A stretch of 64,000 bases of DNA from Dipetalonema caudispina. Lineage: Eukaryota; Nematoda; Chromadorea; Rhabditida; Onchocercidae. A program made the position numbers and the translations under genes. Where the stretch lies: contig JABVXV010000261.1 of assembly GCA_013365325.1 (NCBI GenBank), forward strand, positions 1 to 64,000, read 5' to 3'. Position 1 is the first letter of the stretch, and every line of letters starts with the position of its first letter. Positions 1 through 13,075 of this stretch are shown piece after piece. The notes under the pieces are model-generated. The model saw only the letters and a program-made list of their open reading frames with translations, was not told the DNA's origin and made no database searches.

Positions 1-243
<243 letters not shown>

Positions 244-3021
244 CACGATCAGCATCGTCATTATCATCATCAATTAACACCGCGGCCATCAATAATCATC
301 CACTCCATCGTCATTAACAATACTATTATCCTCATCAATATAATTGTCATCATCATCACCCTTATCAGCATTGTTATCATCACCACCTCGATCAGCATCG
401 TCATCCATCATCACTTTTACTGGCAGAGTCATCATCATCATACATTTTAAATTGGCCAGATTACAGAAAACCAATGCACATTAATGTTTCTTCCTTGCTT
501 TTTTGTGTCATTAACTTAGCATATGTGCTTAAATTAGCACTATTTGTTGAAAATTTTACTTTTTCAAAAATTGACATTAATTGTTTTCGAAAATTTCAAT
601 TACATTTCAAATGATTTTATTATCGTTTATTATGAAAATTTTTAAAATGAATAAATGATTTTTTAGAAGGATTAAACCCTCTTCAAGCTATCATCATTAC
701 TCAGACTATATTTGATGTTTTTTTTTTATTTCTCTTTCTTTTTTTTTTTTATTTTATCATCTGTAAACATCGACAAAATCTCATTTGCATATCAAATTAA
801 TTTCATTCTCTCATAATTCATCCATTCATCTCTCTTTTACCGAAGATAAGCGCAAATGTCAGTCTCAATATAAGCATTACTGATTTCTTCAGTTCATCTT
901 AATGTTGTAAATGATATTTCTCTTATTTATCAAAGCTTACAAATTTAACATGTTATCATTGATCATTTAAGCTTTGTCAATTTGTTATTTTTTAACTTTT
1001 AATTTCCATTTAATATTTATTTTCCATTTTTTCTTTAATTTCATGATATTTTAAATTAAAATTGTGGAAATATTCAAGGTAAGAAAACAAATGAAATGGT
1101 GAATAGGAGTAGTGATGAAAGCAAAATGATGCTTTAATTTAAATTTTTGTAATTTATCAAATTATTAAAACTACTCTTTCTTTCACTACTTTTTTTTTGT
1201 ATTTTAAAATATTGTATGATAAATTCTTTTATAGCATAAATTATTGAAATATTTTATTTCATGATAAAAAAAAAAAAATTTATAACTTTCAAAGTTAAAG
1301 GATTATTTCCTAGTAAAAATGCATGATTTATAAAATTTCACTTTCTTACCTCATATTTCCCGGTGAAAATTAATGATCTGCAAAAATCCCCTCTCACTTT
1401 TCATTAATTCTTCAAAAGGTTAGTGAAATGATTGAATGGTACAGCCGGTTTTACCATCTGAAGATGATGGTGTTCAATGAAAATATTCAAGATAGTGATG
1501 ATAATGATTGGAATAATTCAAAGACATACAAAAGTGATAAAGACATGAGAAAAATATAAAAATGACAAGTCCCTTTGGAAAAGATAATTTATTGTTCATT
1601 TTAATTGAAATTATTGTTTTCCCTTTCTTTTTTTTCTTTTTTCATTTTTGATCAAAGTATGATTGCACAAACTTTTATTTGTAAAAAAAAAAAAAAAAGA
1701 AAAGAAAAAAAAAAGTAGGCAATCAACTTTCAAGCATTTTGTCACCTAAATTTTCATCAATTCATTAATTGATCATACAAAATATACGATATCTCATTTT
1801 TAATTAAGTTAAATTAAAAAAGAAATCTTAACAGATTATTCATTCTAATTAGTTATTATTAGTGTAATGAAACTTTTTCATAATTCAAATATTAAACATA
1901 TATAGGCAAGATCAATTACTTCAATTTTTTTTTCTCATAATTAAACATATATAGGCAAGATCAATTACTTCAATTTTTTTTTCTCATAATTAAACATATA
2001 TAGGCAAGATCAATTCAATTTATTTCTCATAATTTTTGTATTAGTTAAAAAATTTTTCTCATTTTTTAATAATTTTTCAGATTAATCAGAAGAGGACAGT
2101 AAGATTTACCTCTTTAGTTTAACTTAATTTTGGAAGCATTTAAGGTTTTTTTTTTTTTTTTTTTTTTTTTACTTAAGGATAGTATAATGCATGATACACT
2201 AGTAGAATCAGGAATAGATAGATAAATGTTATCATATTTCTGATATATTATTCAAATTTATCTTGTTCATTGTTGGAAGTATCATTAAGCTTGAAATATC
2301 ACGCACGTGTAATAAACAATACATTCTTTTCCGTCAATATAATTTACGACGTATGCATGTTAATGGTATTTAGCAAAGAAGAGAGAAATATTATAGGGAG
2401 CAAAGAAAGGTCAAAGGTAAGGTAAATCTTAGAAGACATAAGGTTTAAATACTTTCAAAAATAATCGTTATATTTCGCCAACAAAATTTAATCCGACTTA
2501 TGCTTCATTGTGGTATCTGAATGATACGTACAATCAATACGATCTATTGTTGTAGCCGAAATGATCCGTACATATTTTGTAGATTGAATCATTGACTGGA
2601 ATTTATCGGACGAAATGATTGAGGAATGACATCTTCAAGTTCTTTCCAAAATAATTTCCGGAAAACATTGATTTACATCCATCCGTTCTTTGATATGTCA
2701 AAAGATAGGAATATTTTGAAGCAACGATAAGCATAATATCCAGATATTATATATCACGTATTACGTATGAAGAAAATAGGATATGTATCCTAGAAGTAGC
2801 CATAATGACATGACTAATTATACTTTTTCTATTTTAATTAGATTGCATTTGAGTAGTATCAAAAATAAACGATCCAAACAATGTTGAATAAATCGATTGA
2901 TCATATGACATTTGTGAAAAAAAGAAATCAATTAAATTTTTAAAATAATTCTGTCTTATTTAATAAGAATTAAATTAACTGTTATGTTTTGTTTTTTTTT
3001 TTTTTTTTTTTTCTTTTCCAG
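244..3021. other. AT-rich non-coding stretch
   Basis: I see no supportable exon here. The stretch holds ATC-rich simple sequence (to about 440), several A/T homopolymers, and a 49-bp tandem repeat at 1891-2036. It ends in a long T-run that serves as the polypyrimidine tract of the exon at 3022. I searched for the upstream partner exon of that BED finger, including the GTAAG-like donors near 1079 and 2417, and none gave an open frame with a usable acceptor. Confidence 0.6.
1891..2036. repeat. 49-bp tandem repeat, about 3 copies
   Basis: A unit beginning ATTAAACATATATAGGCAAG recurs at 1891, 1940 and 1989, a period of 49 bp. The third copy is shortened internally. It is non-coding. Confidence 0.93.
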
Positions 3022-3161
3022 ATGGTGCAGGTAGTAAAGTGTTCTGTTTACATTGCACATGGCATGGTGATCATCGAAGTCCAAATAATCTAAAGACACA
3101 TCTAAAACATTTTCATCGATTTGATGGCATCTATCAACAATTCTCAGCTAAACTTGCATCT
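3022..3161 (+). CDS. Orphan exon: second half of a BED-type zinc finger
   Basis: The exon has a strong acceptor (long T-run then TTCCAG, ending 3021) and a consensus donor GTAAGT at 3162. Of the three frames only one is open. It starts with two nucleotides of a split codon, then gives 46 codons and ends in phase 0. The translation contains VFCLHCTWHG, then NNLKTHLKHFH. This is the C-x2-C...H-x4-H core of a BED finger lacking the usual VWxxF lead-in, which must lie on an upstream exon. BED fingers bind DNA and occur in chromatin proteins and hAT transposases. The partner exons were not found. The next gene on this strand carries its own complete BED finger 6 kb downstream. Confidence 0.7.
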
Positions 3162-3299
3162 GTAAGTTTTTATTTATTAATGAATATTAATATGTGATAT
3201 TGTGTTCTGTTTAAGGATCAAATTGTATTTCATCAAAATTATGATTGATAATCAATGATCATTAAAGGTGATTAGGTTATATGATAGGATTGAAATGTT

Positions 3300-4492
3300 A
3301 TATTAGTGATGAGGAGCAAAATTGAAAGGATTTAGATGAGAGGGGAGTGGGGGGGGGGGGGGATTAATGCTTGCCAAATATAATTTGAAATGATCTTAAA
3401 AATTGAGGAATGAGAATGAAAAGGACAGAGGAAAATGATGAGGAACCATTTTTAACTAGAAATAAGCTGTCCATCCGGAGAAGCCTGAAAGATTCCCTCG
3501 TTATTCTCCGTGTTCAACACTATTTAGAAAGTTGTGACAGAGCTTTTACGCGCAATTTTCGGATCGATGAAAACGGGTGGTGCATCCGGAAATAGACAAA
3601 AACCTTCATAGTAGTAGTAGTAGGATGATGATGATGATGATGAGGTAGCTGCTGCAAATGAGGAAGAATGGAGGAGGGAGGAGATGGGGAGGAGGGGGGG
3701 GGGGGTTTTCGCCTGGTATCATAAACTGGCTCTGACGTATTCCTCCTGGGCTGTTGATGCTCTTTGGCTCCAATAACATAACAAACGATCGGATCGAATG
3801 GGTAGGATAGGAGGAGTAACGGGGAGGAGGGAAGAAAAGAGAGGTGAAGGTAGTATAGCAAAAGAATTATTCTTCATTTCCCCCTTTCCCATCAATCCTA
3901 TCCTATTTACCAGGTTCAAAGATAATTTTACTAAACGGGGTTGTAAAAGAAAGAGAAATAAAAGAGGAGGAGGAGGAAGAGGAGGAGGAGGAGGTGAAGG
4001 AAGAGGTGAAGAAATGAAAAGGATGAAATACTTAGACAATGAATGAATATAACGGGCGGGGGGTTAAGGTGGGACATTAAGTTGACGGAACGTGATAGGA
4101 AAAAGTACTGGAGATGAATACGTTAGGTATTTTACGAGATATAGCGGGGGATAGGTAAAAGAAGTTGGTAAAATTCAACTAAGAATGGTACTACGAGATA
4201 AGGGGAGGGGGAAAAAGAAGGAGGGAGAAGTTATAAAAATATTTAGTTGGAGAGGGAGGGAGTAGGGGGGAGGGTTCTCTGTCTTTTCTCATCTGCTATT
4301 TCAATGAAGTGTTACAAATAAAAATGGCCCCGCGGGGTTTGTCCCCTCCTTCCACCCCTTTTCTCTTCTTGTCATTCCCTCCCTTTTCCTAAAACCCTCT
4401 CTCTCTCTCTCTCTCTCTCTTGATTGTTCAGTCAGAAAGAGAGCACATTTCTATCTATCTAAGTATATATATATATGTATGTGTGTCTGTAT

Positions 4493-4531
<39 letters not shown>

Positions 4532-4900
4532 TGTGTGTGTGTGTGTATGTAGATGGACGAGGAGTGTATTGCTTTGCCACCCCGTCCCGTCCGATGTTCA
4601 AAAGGGTGTATGGATGGATGAATGTATGAATGGATGGATGGATAGATAGATGGATAGATGGATGGAAAAAGAGGGTGTTTAGTGATGGCCAATTGCTTTA
4701 ACCTCCCCCTCTTTTACCCCCCCTCCCCCGCTCCCCTCTTCTCTTCCCCCGCCTTTCCCCGCTCCCCGCCTTCCCGTCATCTACAAATGTGTTGTTTTGA
4801 AATTGCATCTACTACCAACCTTTTCCTGCCCCCCCCTCCCCCTTTCCCCTCTTTTCGTTCACTCTTGAATTGTCGTAACTATTGCTAATACCCTTAAAAA
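3300..4900. repeat. Purine/G-rich simple-sequence island
   Basis: Notable elements are G14 (3349-3362), G12 (3694-3705), a GGA-rich purine tract (about 3960-4015), GGGA-rich sequence (about 4200-4275), (CT)n near 4398-4420, (GT)n near 4494-4547, GATG/GATA tetranucleotides (about 4605-4665) and C-rich sequence (about 4700-4850). The base composition and strand skew are plainly different from the AT-rich flanks. Confidence 0.85.
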
Positions 4901-7166
4901 TTTCCAGTTTTAGAGATTTTTAAATATCCCAAGGGATGAATGATACATTAAGGTTAGCAGATCATATGAGAGGTTGATTATACCGATAAGTTTAGGTTCG
5001 AGAAATTACTTATAACATTATAAAAATTTACCCTCTAATATTATTAGTGATAATATTTCAGATCTAATCACTGTAATGTTAGTCCTACTTATGCTATATG
5101 TATTTAATTCTTTTTTATTATTCTAATTTTACTATTAATTTTTTTTTTTATTATTGAAAAAGATTAAAAATGTAAATATGAAAAAAATATTTTTTGATTG
5201 TTAAATATGAATGAATGAATGAATGAAATTGTCCAAACAAATGATTTAAAAAAAAAAAAAATATGAACTAATTCATTTTCATATTATTTTCACAGTATAT
5301 TTATGAAATTTGCAAATGGATTAGTTTGTAGTAACTATGAATGACTCATTGTTATTCATAAATATTAGTAATGATCAAGTAATAATGAAAGTAGCATAGA
5401 AGTTATCATGCAGTTATCATGTGCTTTACATTGCTATTATCATAAAGCAAACATCTTTGATGTAAGCTGCAGCACTAGTAGTAGTAATAGTAGTAGTAGT
5501 AATAATAATAAGTTAGTATCGGGTAACATTTTAATCTCATGATAAAAAAAAAGACCCCGCCTTATTTTTGTTTTACTACTTTAATGCTTCATTTTGCAAT
5601 GAAAGTTAAAAAAGATTGGGATGATTAAATTGATGTGATAATTTTAATGCATATTGTTTAACTTTATGAAAATTTTAATATCAAAAAATAACATTCATAA
5701 AAAAAAAGACTATGTCACAATTTATTCTATTGTATGAATATTAGCTTTCATTTTGAAATTTTTATGAATTAATTCAATAATCTGTTAAAAATTTTCGATG
5801 TCATATCAAATGTAAATTTCGTTGTTTGAATTGTGACGTTTGGTTGATTTTCGATTTCATTGCATTTCAATTGACAATGAAATCATCACTATTACAATCG
5901 ATGACATTTCCTATTTCAAATATTTTCCTCATAGAAATAAACGATGATGTTACTTTGTTAAATGATTAACTTTAATGTTATCTCTTAAAAAAGGAATTAA
6001 GATAGTTTTTTTTGACTGAGATAAATTGCTTAAATTTCATTTAACATTTTACTCTATCCAAGATATTACACACATTTAAGGATGATGATGATGATACTAT
6101 CTTACTAAGCAAATAAGCAAACAAGCTAATCACTAGAAGAGAACGTAATTTAAAGTTGGTTAATGTTGTTCATTTCATCAATTTCTTTCGTTTTCATCTA
6201 TTCAATTAAATTTTAAAAATTTTACAAAAGCCTTCCATTTTTGCTAAAATAATTTCATCTTCTACTTTTTACATTATCTTATTTATTATAAAATTAAAAA
6301 TTATCCAAACAATACAATCCAAAAAAAAAAAAAAAAAATTGTTCAATTTATTCAGTAACAAATAAAATAATCATAATAAAGCAAATCATTGATAAATTTA
6401 TTAGAAGAACTTCAAATTACTAAATCATTATTATACTATCATATTAGCATATTATTAAAATAAACCTAATCATTTCATAAATTATCACTATCTTATCCTA
6501 CTCTTGTTATTTTCATTTCATTGTATTATTTTGAATTTTTCCTAAAGCATATAACATATGATAATAAGAGATGAATAATTCGATGATAGCTGCTTCATCT
6601 TATCCATTTGTTGACAAAAAAAAAGATCTGATCGAATTTCATCACATAACTTTGTTAATATCACACATTACATATATATATATATATAAAATGGAATTTA
6701 TGTAGATGAAATATTTGAAGTTGAATTTAATTATCACAATTTAATTTTAACATGAAATGCTACTGTAGTAGTATCCTCATTTCATCCGTATCACTAACAA
6801 TAAATAGCAATTATTTGGATTTTATCAATTATTTAGTAAAATTTTTTATCAATTATTTGTCTATTTAGAAATATCGTTTGCAACTATTGATCACATCGAC
6901 AACAATATTGTTTTTTTTTTTTTTTTTTTTTAAAAAAAAAAGTTATATAAAAATTTGATTAAGCTTATTGAGGATAATTAATTGAAAAACCAATTAGAAA
7001 CTAACAACTTGAACATAATTATTGTTTAATACTTTAATTAATTAATATAGTTATTATCGTAGTATTGATAAAGATAAGGTTAAAATATAACTCACTTACT
7101 ATTTATACTCTTTTTTTGATACAAATAAATTATTGTTAAAAATGAATTAAATGTAAAGTTTTGATA

Positions 7167-7201
<35 letters not shown>

Positions 7202-7717
7202 CAATTGATACTGTTTTATTGATAATGCATTAAATCAATATTATCATTCCATTTTACAATGTAATATTTGTGATAAATTCCGGAAAATCTAATATAGGTA
7301 AAAAAAAAACTAAATAAATACTATTTTTCCTGATCATGAACAATAAAGGATAGTTGTCATATTGTCATCATAGTGCGCATTTTTTAAATTAATACATACA
7401 TCTTTTTTTTGCATTTGGACGAGGTCAATTTTCTCTTCTGTAGTAACCCTTTTGCAAAATTTCCCCTCATTTACTTTCAAGAATTGAATGAATGGAAAAT
7501 GCTAAAGAAGATTAGAAAAAAAAAGACAATTTTTTTTTTTTTTTGTTTTTCTTTCAATAATTTTTATTGAGTAAATAAATATTAAATTTCAATTTTTTTC
7601 CTAAATATATATAATTTATATGCTCTTAATAATAAATTATTAAAATAATAAAAAATTTGCACAACAATTTAAGCAATTATTTTAATTTCTTACAATAATA
7701 TTTTCTTATTTTTCTTC

Positions 7718-7760
<43 letters not shown>

Positions 7761-9010
7761 CAATTTGTTGCATATCTTTCTTCCTGATATAATGATCTAA
7801 AAATTTATCATTTCTTAAAATTTTATTTCATTTAATTTTTTAATTAAGTTCATAGTAGAGAATGTAAAATATAGCTAAAATTGTGCTAAAAGCTAAAAAT
7901 GAAATTGGAAAATTTTGAAAATCTCCAAGATGATATGACATATAATCGATCATCATTATAATTTTGGTATTTTCGCACTTAGCATTTTCCATGGATTGTT
8001 ATCATTTCACATAGAAAGACTATTTATGTAGATTGGAACGTCAAATTTTTAGGATGATTATTGTAAATTTGAATAAAAAATTTTGCTAACCCTATCTCAT
8101 TGAAGTATCATAGATCAGTATCATGTTTTTTCCACTTTATCGTCCCAATTTTAGTTTTTCCCCGTTGAAGGATTTAATCAATAGCAGTTAGCAAATCTAA
8201 ATTTTCCCTTGTCAACAATAGGTCGGTCAGTGTATCTGTTGCAATTACATTAGAGATACCATTTCAAGTGATCCGGGCCATAATGATTAGCATTCGTCTC
8301 GAAGGAGATTTCAAAATATATTACTGCTTATATAGTTGCTGATGTCACACAATTATGGCAATGTCAAAGGTCAGGGGTTTTTAAATGAATAGAGGACGGA
8401 TGCTATGCTATGCTTGAATTTTGTTTTTTTCTATAACATTTAATTGTCAATTCTAATGAACTTTCCTTCACCATTCATTCTCTACTACTTTTCCATATTA
8501 AACCCCAAATATAAATTGTCTTCCTACCTCATTGTTGTCCTCAAAGTCCTTTTAGATTGACCACTGTTTTGTCCATTTCGAATATGATGACTTCTCTGTT
8601 GATTACCCCTTCTCATCCCCTTATTACCTTGAAATATCCATCATTGCTAACTATTAAAATTTAAGCTAATTTTTAACACTCCAAATTAAACCATCAAGAA
8701 ATTTCGCTTAAATCTTAACTTATTAACCTATAAACAATTTTTTTAACCTTTCTTTTTTTTCTTTTCTCCTCAAACTTATACTATGTAATGATAGTTATTT
8801 TCATACAAAAAGCTTTTTTTTTTTTTTTCATTTTAAACTCAATAAAGCAGTTAATTTAGGGTAAAATTGAAATTTCATATAAGATTTGTACAGTTATGAT
8901 CAAATCAATTGTAATAGCAAGCAAGTTTTACATGTCACATCACGTCACGTTAGATAGCAAACCGAAGAATATTTAGGTAACGTTGATGAAAACTGTTCGA
9001 TAATCCCCGA

Positions 9011-9052
9011 AATCCTCTCTTCCTATTACCTCAATTATAGGAAGAGAGGATT
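9011..9052. repeat. Perfect inverted repeat (16-bp stem, 10-nt loop)
   Basis: The left arm at 9011-9026 (AATCCTCTCTTCCTAT) is the exact reverse complement of 9037-9052, with a 10-nt loop. It lies about 340 bp upstream of the BED gene start codon. It is too short for a typical pre-miRNA stem. Confidence 0.93.
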
Positions 9053-9316
9053 AATTAACCGATCTGTAGGTTAGATAGATTCAGCAATTAAAAAACTTTC
9101 ACATCATTGAAATATTTTATATTAAAGTTGTGTAATTAGTGGATTTTTGAAATTAAAGTCGAAATAGCTACTTTTAATTCTTCAATTAGATACTGGGAAG
9201 TTTATTTTGTTTGTATAATTCTATCGGATAACAATTTTTAGGTATATTTCTAATTCCTACTTATATCGTGTTTGAAATCTGTTTTTTTTTTTTTTCTCTC
9301 TCTTTTTCTTTTTTAG

Positions 9317-9351
9317 TTTATTTTTGATAATGAAAAGTTTTAGAAGTAACC
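9317..9351 (+). promoter_or_regulatory. Probable trans-splice acceptor and 5' UTR of the BED gene
   Basis: A pyrimidine-rich tract ends in TTTTTTAG at 9316, 35 nt before the ATG at 9352. The coding frame has a stop at 9331, so translation cannot be joined from upstream through this acceptor. That favours spliced-leader addition or a non-coding 5' exon. Confidence 0.5.
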
Positions 9352-12300
9352 ATGTTGGAGGGTCGTAACGAAGCTTTCCCTATCAGCTTGGATATTTATC
9401 GGCCTGAAGAATGCGTAAATTCAGAGAAGAATAATGGCAATCATAATATTAACAGTTCTGTCGCAAATTGTACGAACAATTTTTCATCGACAAAAATTTC
9501 TAACCTTCCTATGTCATATCCAACAATGATCATTGATGAGGAGAAAGAAATTGATGATGGAAATAATATATTAAGTTTAAATAATAATAATATTGGTGAG
9601 TATTCAATGGAAATGCTGGCACGATTGACATCGTCGACTATGACAATTGTTGAAAATCATCGTTCTGGTAATGTAAAGAATGGTGCAACGAAGAAACGAA
9701 AATCGCAAAAATTCAAACCATCAAGTGTTTGGAAACATTTCTTCCGATTATCTGACGGTAACGTACGTTGCGTTCATTGCGGAAAAATTTTGAAACGAAA
9801 GGATAGTTCAACGAAAACGATGTGGGGTCATTTACGAGCGATACATTTCAAGGGTCGAGATTGGACTGTCCTACAACAGCAAGCTCTTCGAGATCGTAAT
9901 CGACCTCAGATGAATCGGATAGAAATGCCATCATTGGATGAATTGAATCCGAGTGGCATTATTACAACACAAAATTGGCTTGAACAACGGGTTGGTATCC
10001 TATGTGATAAATCACAGGAAGCTAAATCGACCAGTGAAATGATCGGACAATTGGACGAATCATCGACAGATTCTTTTCCTTGGGTTGGGATAATTTTGGT
10101 CTTTTTTTTTTTTTTTTTTTAAATTAAGAGCTTTTCTCTATCTTTTTGTTTTCTTCCTCTTCATCTTTTCTTTTTTTTTTTTTTGTTTTTTAAATGTTAT
10201 TTTGAATTCAAATAATTTTTAATTGAAACAAAAAAATGAACGATGCGCAATTTCAGACACCAACTCAACCGTACATCAAGCGTAATCGTTCATCATCGTT
10301 AATTTCAAATGGTTGTACAACAAATTTAAAAAATATTGATCACAATACAATCAATGATTGTACTTATAATGGTGATGATTTAAATGGAGCTCTTTCAACA
10401 TTTACACATTTAGACCGCAACACCGAAGAGGTATATATATTTATTTTCATTAACTTTGTTTTCCATTACTTTCAATTTCTCTTATCTTTGATATACATGT
10501 ATGATAGTGCTTTCTTGTTTTTTTTTTTCTCTCTCTCTCCCTCTTCCTCTTTTTTCCTTCTTCTAAGTTAAATTTTATAATAAAATTATTTTTGTAAATT
10601 ATTAATGTGACAATTTTTATTGTTATAAAATTTTAACATTATCATCAATATCTTTGAAATATTATACTTCCAGAAATCACTTAACTTTTTGTCATCTATA
10701 CCACATACATCTGAAGTAATTAATATAACTGCTGGTTATGCTGGAAGTACTGATCATCGTTGTTTAACACATAATGGAAAATTAGAAGAGGTATCATTTA
10801 TTACTATGAATAATTTTTTTTTGAATGCGATCTGATAATTAGATAATTACAAAGAAAAAAAAAATGAATGATGCATTTTGGTTTAATATTTTTGATAAGC
10901 ATCTTAAATAGTTCTTTTAATGATTTCATAAGTATTTAAAAATGAGATATTTAGTAGATAGTATCTGATAATTCAATCGAAAAGTTAATTTTTCACTTCA
11001 ATAATCTTTAAGAGAATGAAAATGAATGTGAATGATTATTTTGGAAAATAGATTTATGTAGTTAAATTTCAGAATGGTAATAATAGTGGATATAACAATA
11101 CTGATATATCTGCAGCAGCATTAAATGTTTCAAACTCTCTGCTACCATCTGTTTCAAATCATTTAAATACTGCTGATCAGTCTGTTTCATCTATCAATGC
11201 AACAATATCACATATTTCAGAGTCGTATGTTTTTCATTATTTTACTACAATATTACTCCAGCATTCTGTTTGATCGTATAAATTTTATAAATTTTTGATT
11301 TATCAAATTTGAATTACTTCCAATCTCTATCTACGATATTTATTCGTTTCATTTGCTTATATCTATGATAGATAATGATAAGTTGTGTAGTACACCATGT
11401 TTAAAATTCAAGTAAATTTTAATATTATAGGTTAACTTCATTAATTTATCATAAATTAATTTTCCATACCTACTACGATATTATTGAAATTAGATTGCGA
11501 TAAGTTTAGTATAGTATGAAGAATTTACAAACGAGCGATACAACAGTAATAAGGAAGAAATTTTTAGAATTTAAAATGATGATGAGTAAATAAGAAACTA
11601 TATTACCTTCGTTATTGGTAGTTATTTTTTTAAATCTTTGATAGCTTTNNNNNNNNNNNNNNNNNNNNNNNNNNNNNNNNNNNNNNNNNNNNNNNNNNNN
11701 NNNNNNNNNNNNNNNNNNNNNNNNNNNNNNNNNNNNNNNNNNNNNNNNCAAACGAGCGATACAACAGTAATAAGGAAGAAATTTTTAGAATTTAAAATGA
11801 TGATGAGTAAATAAGAAACTATATTACCTTCGTTATTGGTAGTTATTTTTTTAAATCTTTGATAGCTTTATTAATTTATGGAATAAATTTAATAGCAGAT
11901 ATTTTTTTTTTTTTTTTTATTAAGGATTAGTATACAGATATTTGATTACAAGAGATTTTTTTCTAAAAATTGATTTAAATTCTGTTAGTTTATAATAAAT
12001 TTTTAGATTTTCAATATTTGATTCTGATTCGATGGCATTATTTATGCGGGCAGCTACTGATTTAGATTGTACATTATCATATCATTGTCGTAATAATCAA
12101 CCGCAACTGTCTTTTGAATCAAATCGTACCGCCGCCAGCAGATTAAAGTAATATCTCCTTCACTTTTCTTTTTTTTCCCCAATTATCATTTTATAGTGAT
12201 CAAGGCTAATATCAGTTCAAGAGATCAGAAATTTTATTCATTTTTGAATTACTAAACTGATGGATAGAATAGAATGATATGCAAAGAAGATTTTGTTTTT

Positions 12301-12544
12301 AATGTAATTCTGCTGATGAATGTGAAAAGTAATGATAATGATAATGTTGATAAATCTATAAGTAATAAATAAGGATATATTTTATAGAGGTGTGGAAGTA
12401 TGCTTGACAGAAATAAACGATGAAGTGCACATTGTAGTGCAAACTGATGGAACAGAACTTGATAGGGAATCTTGGAAAAAAACGGATAAAGTACAATTCA
12501 TGTGGGCAATTCGTGGGAAATGTCAAAAAGTTTTGACGCAGTAA
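9352..12544 (+). CDS. BED-type zinc-finger protein, six exons
   Basis: Exons: 9352-10083 (donor could instead be after 10098), 10257-10430, 10674-10790, 11073-11224, 12007-12147 and 12388-12544. Phases agree at every junction and give about 490 aa. Residues 122-170 form a BED finger: SVWKHFF lead-in, C140-x2-C143, H160-x4-H165, preceded by a basic KKRKSQKFK stretch that could act as a nuclear signal. The middle is rich in Ser, Thr and Asn and looks disordered. The last two exons encode a more ordered region ending near KVQFMWAIRGKCQKVLTQ, which I do not recognise. The stop TAA overlaps a GTAAGC that could act as a donor, so the gene might continue; no downstream exon was seen. A DNA-binding regulator is likely (inference). 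An assembly gap lies in the intron 11225-12006. Confidence 0.78.
11528..11869. other. 100-N gap flanked by identical 121-bp repeats (assembly artefact)
   Basis: N occupies 11649-11748. The 121 bases before it (11528-11648) are repeated exactly after it (11749-11869). This is the expected product of placing two overlapping contigs end to end with a fixed 100-N spacer. It lies in an intron of the BED gene and does not affect its exons. Confidence 0.95.
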
Positions 12545-12654
12545 GCTTCTTATATTGTACATATGTTCTATTAGCAGATCTCGTAAAAATATTAGTTGAG
12601 CTTCCAATACTCTATTAATATTTATATTATTTTGAATCTACTCGCACTCACTAC

Positions 12655-12666
12655 TACTGCTACTAC

Positions 12667-12742
<76 letters not shown>

Positions 12743-12910
12743 TTCACTACTACTATTACTATTGTTATTATTATTAATTATTATTATTGTAATTGTAGTT
12801 ACTATTATCATTATCATTATTATTATCATTATTATCATTAACTATTATTACTAATTATTATTATTATCATCACCATTTATTATTATTATTTACTATTCAT
12901 TTATCACTAC

Positions 12911-12952
<42 letters not shown>

Positions 12953-13075
12953 TAATATTATTATTACTATTATTATTACTATCGTTATCCTTATTATTTT
13001 ATTATTATTATTATCACTATTATTATTATTATTATTATTGTTATTATTATTATTAGTAGTATTAGTATTATTATT
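12655..13075. repeat. Compound (ATT)n microsatellite block
   Basis: An uninterrupted ATT/TTA array spans about 12667-12742. Degenerate ATT, ACT and ATC triplets follow to about 13075. The matching poly-Asn and poly-Ile open frames on both strands are artefacts. Confidence 0.95.

Larger units (their letters stand above)
3162..9316. other. 6-kb AT-rich stretch with simple-sequence island
   Basis: No coding exon could be supported. The first 1.7 kb (about 3300-4900) is unlike its surroundings: G- and purine-rich, with G runs and GA, GT and GATG repeats, then C-rich. Open frames there are low-complexity artefacts. The rest is ordinary AT-rich sequence with an A31 run (7170-7200) and a T42 run (7719-7760). 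A perfect 16-bp hairpin sits at 9011-9052. The stretch may be a long intron or intergenic space. Confidence 0.6.

Noticed and set aside
3410..4046. Several overlapping frames in the purine/G-rich island (3410-3595 +, 3520-3861 -, 3719-4039 -, 3798-4046 +)
   Set aside because: Low-complexity Pro, Gly or Leu-rich translations driven by simple repeats; no splice logic or family resemblance.
9352..12544. Transposon interpretation of the BED gene
   Set aside because: BED fingers occur in hAT transposases, but no catalytic core, hAT dimerisation motif, terminal inverted repeats or target-site duplication were seen, and the gene has several introns.
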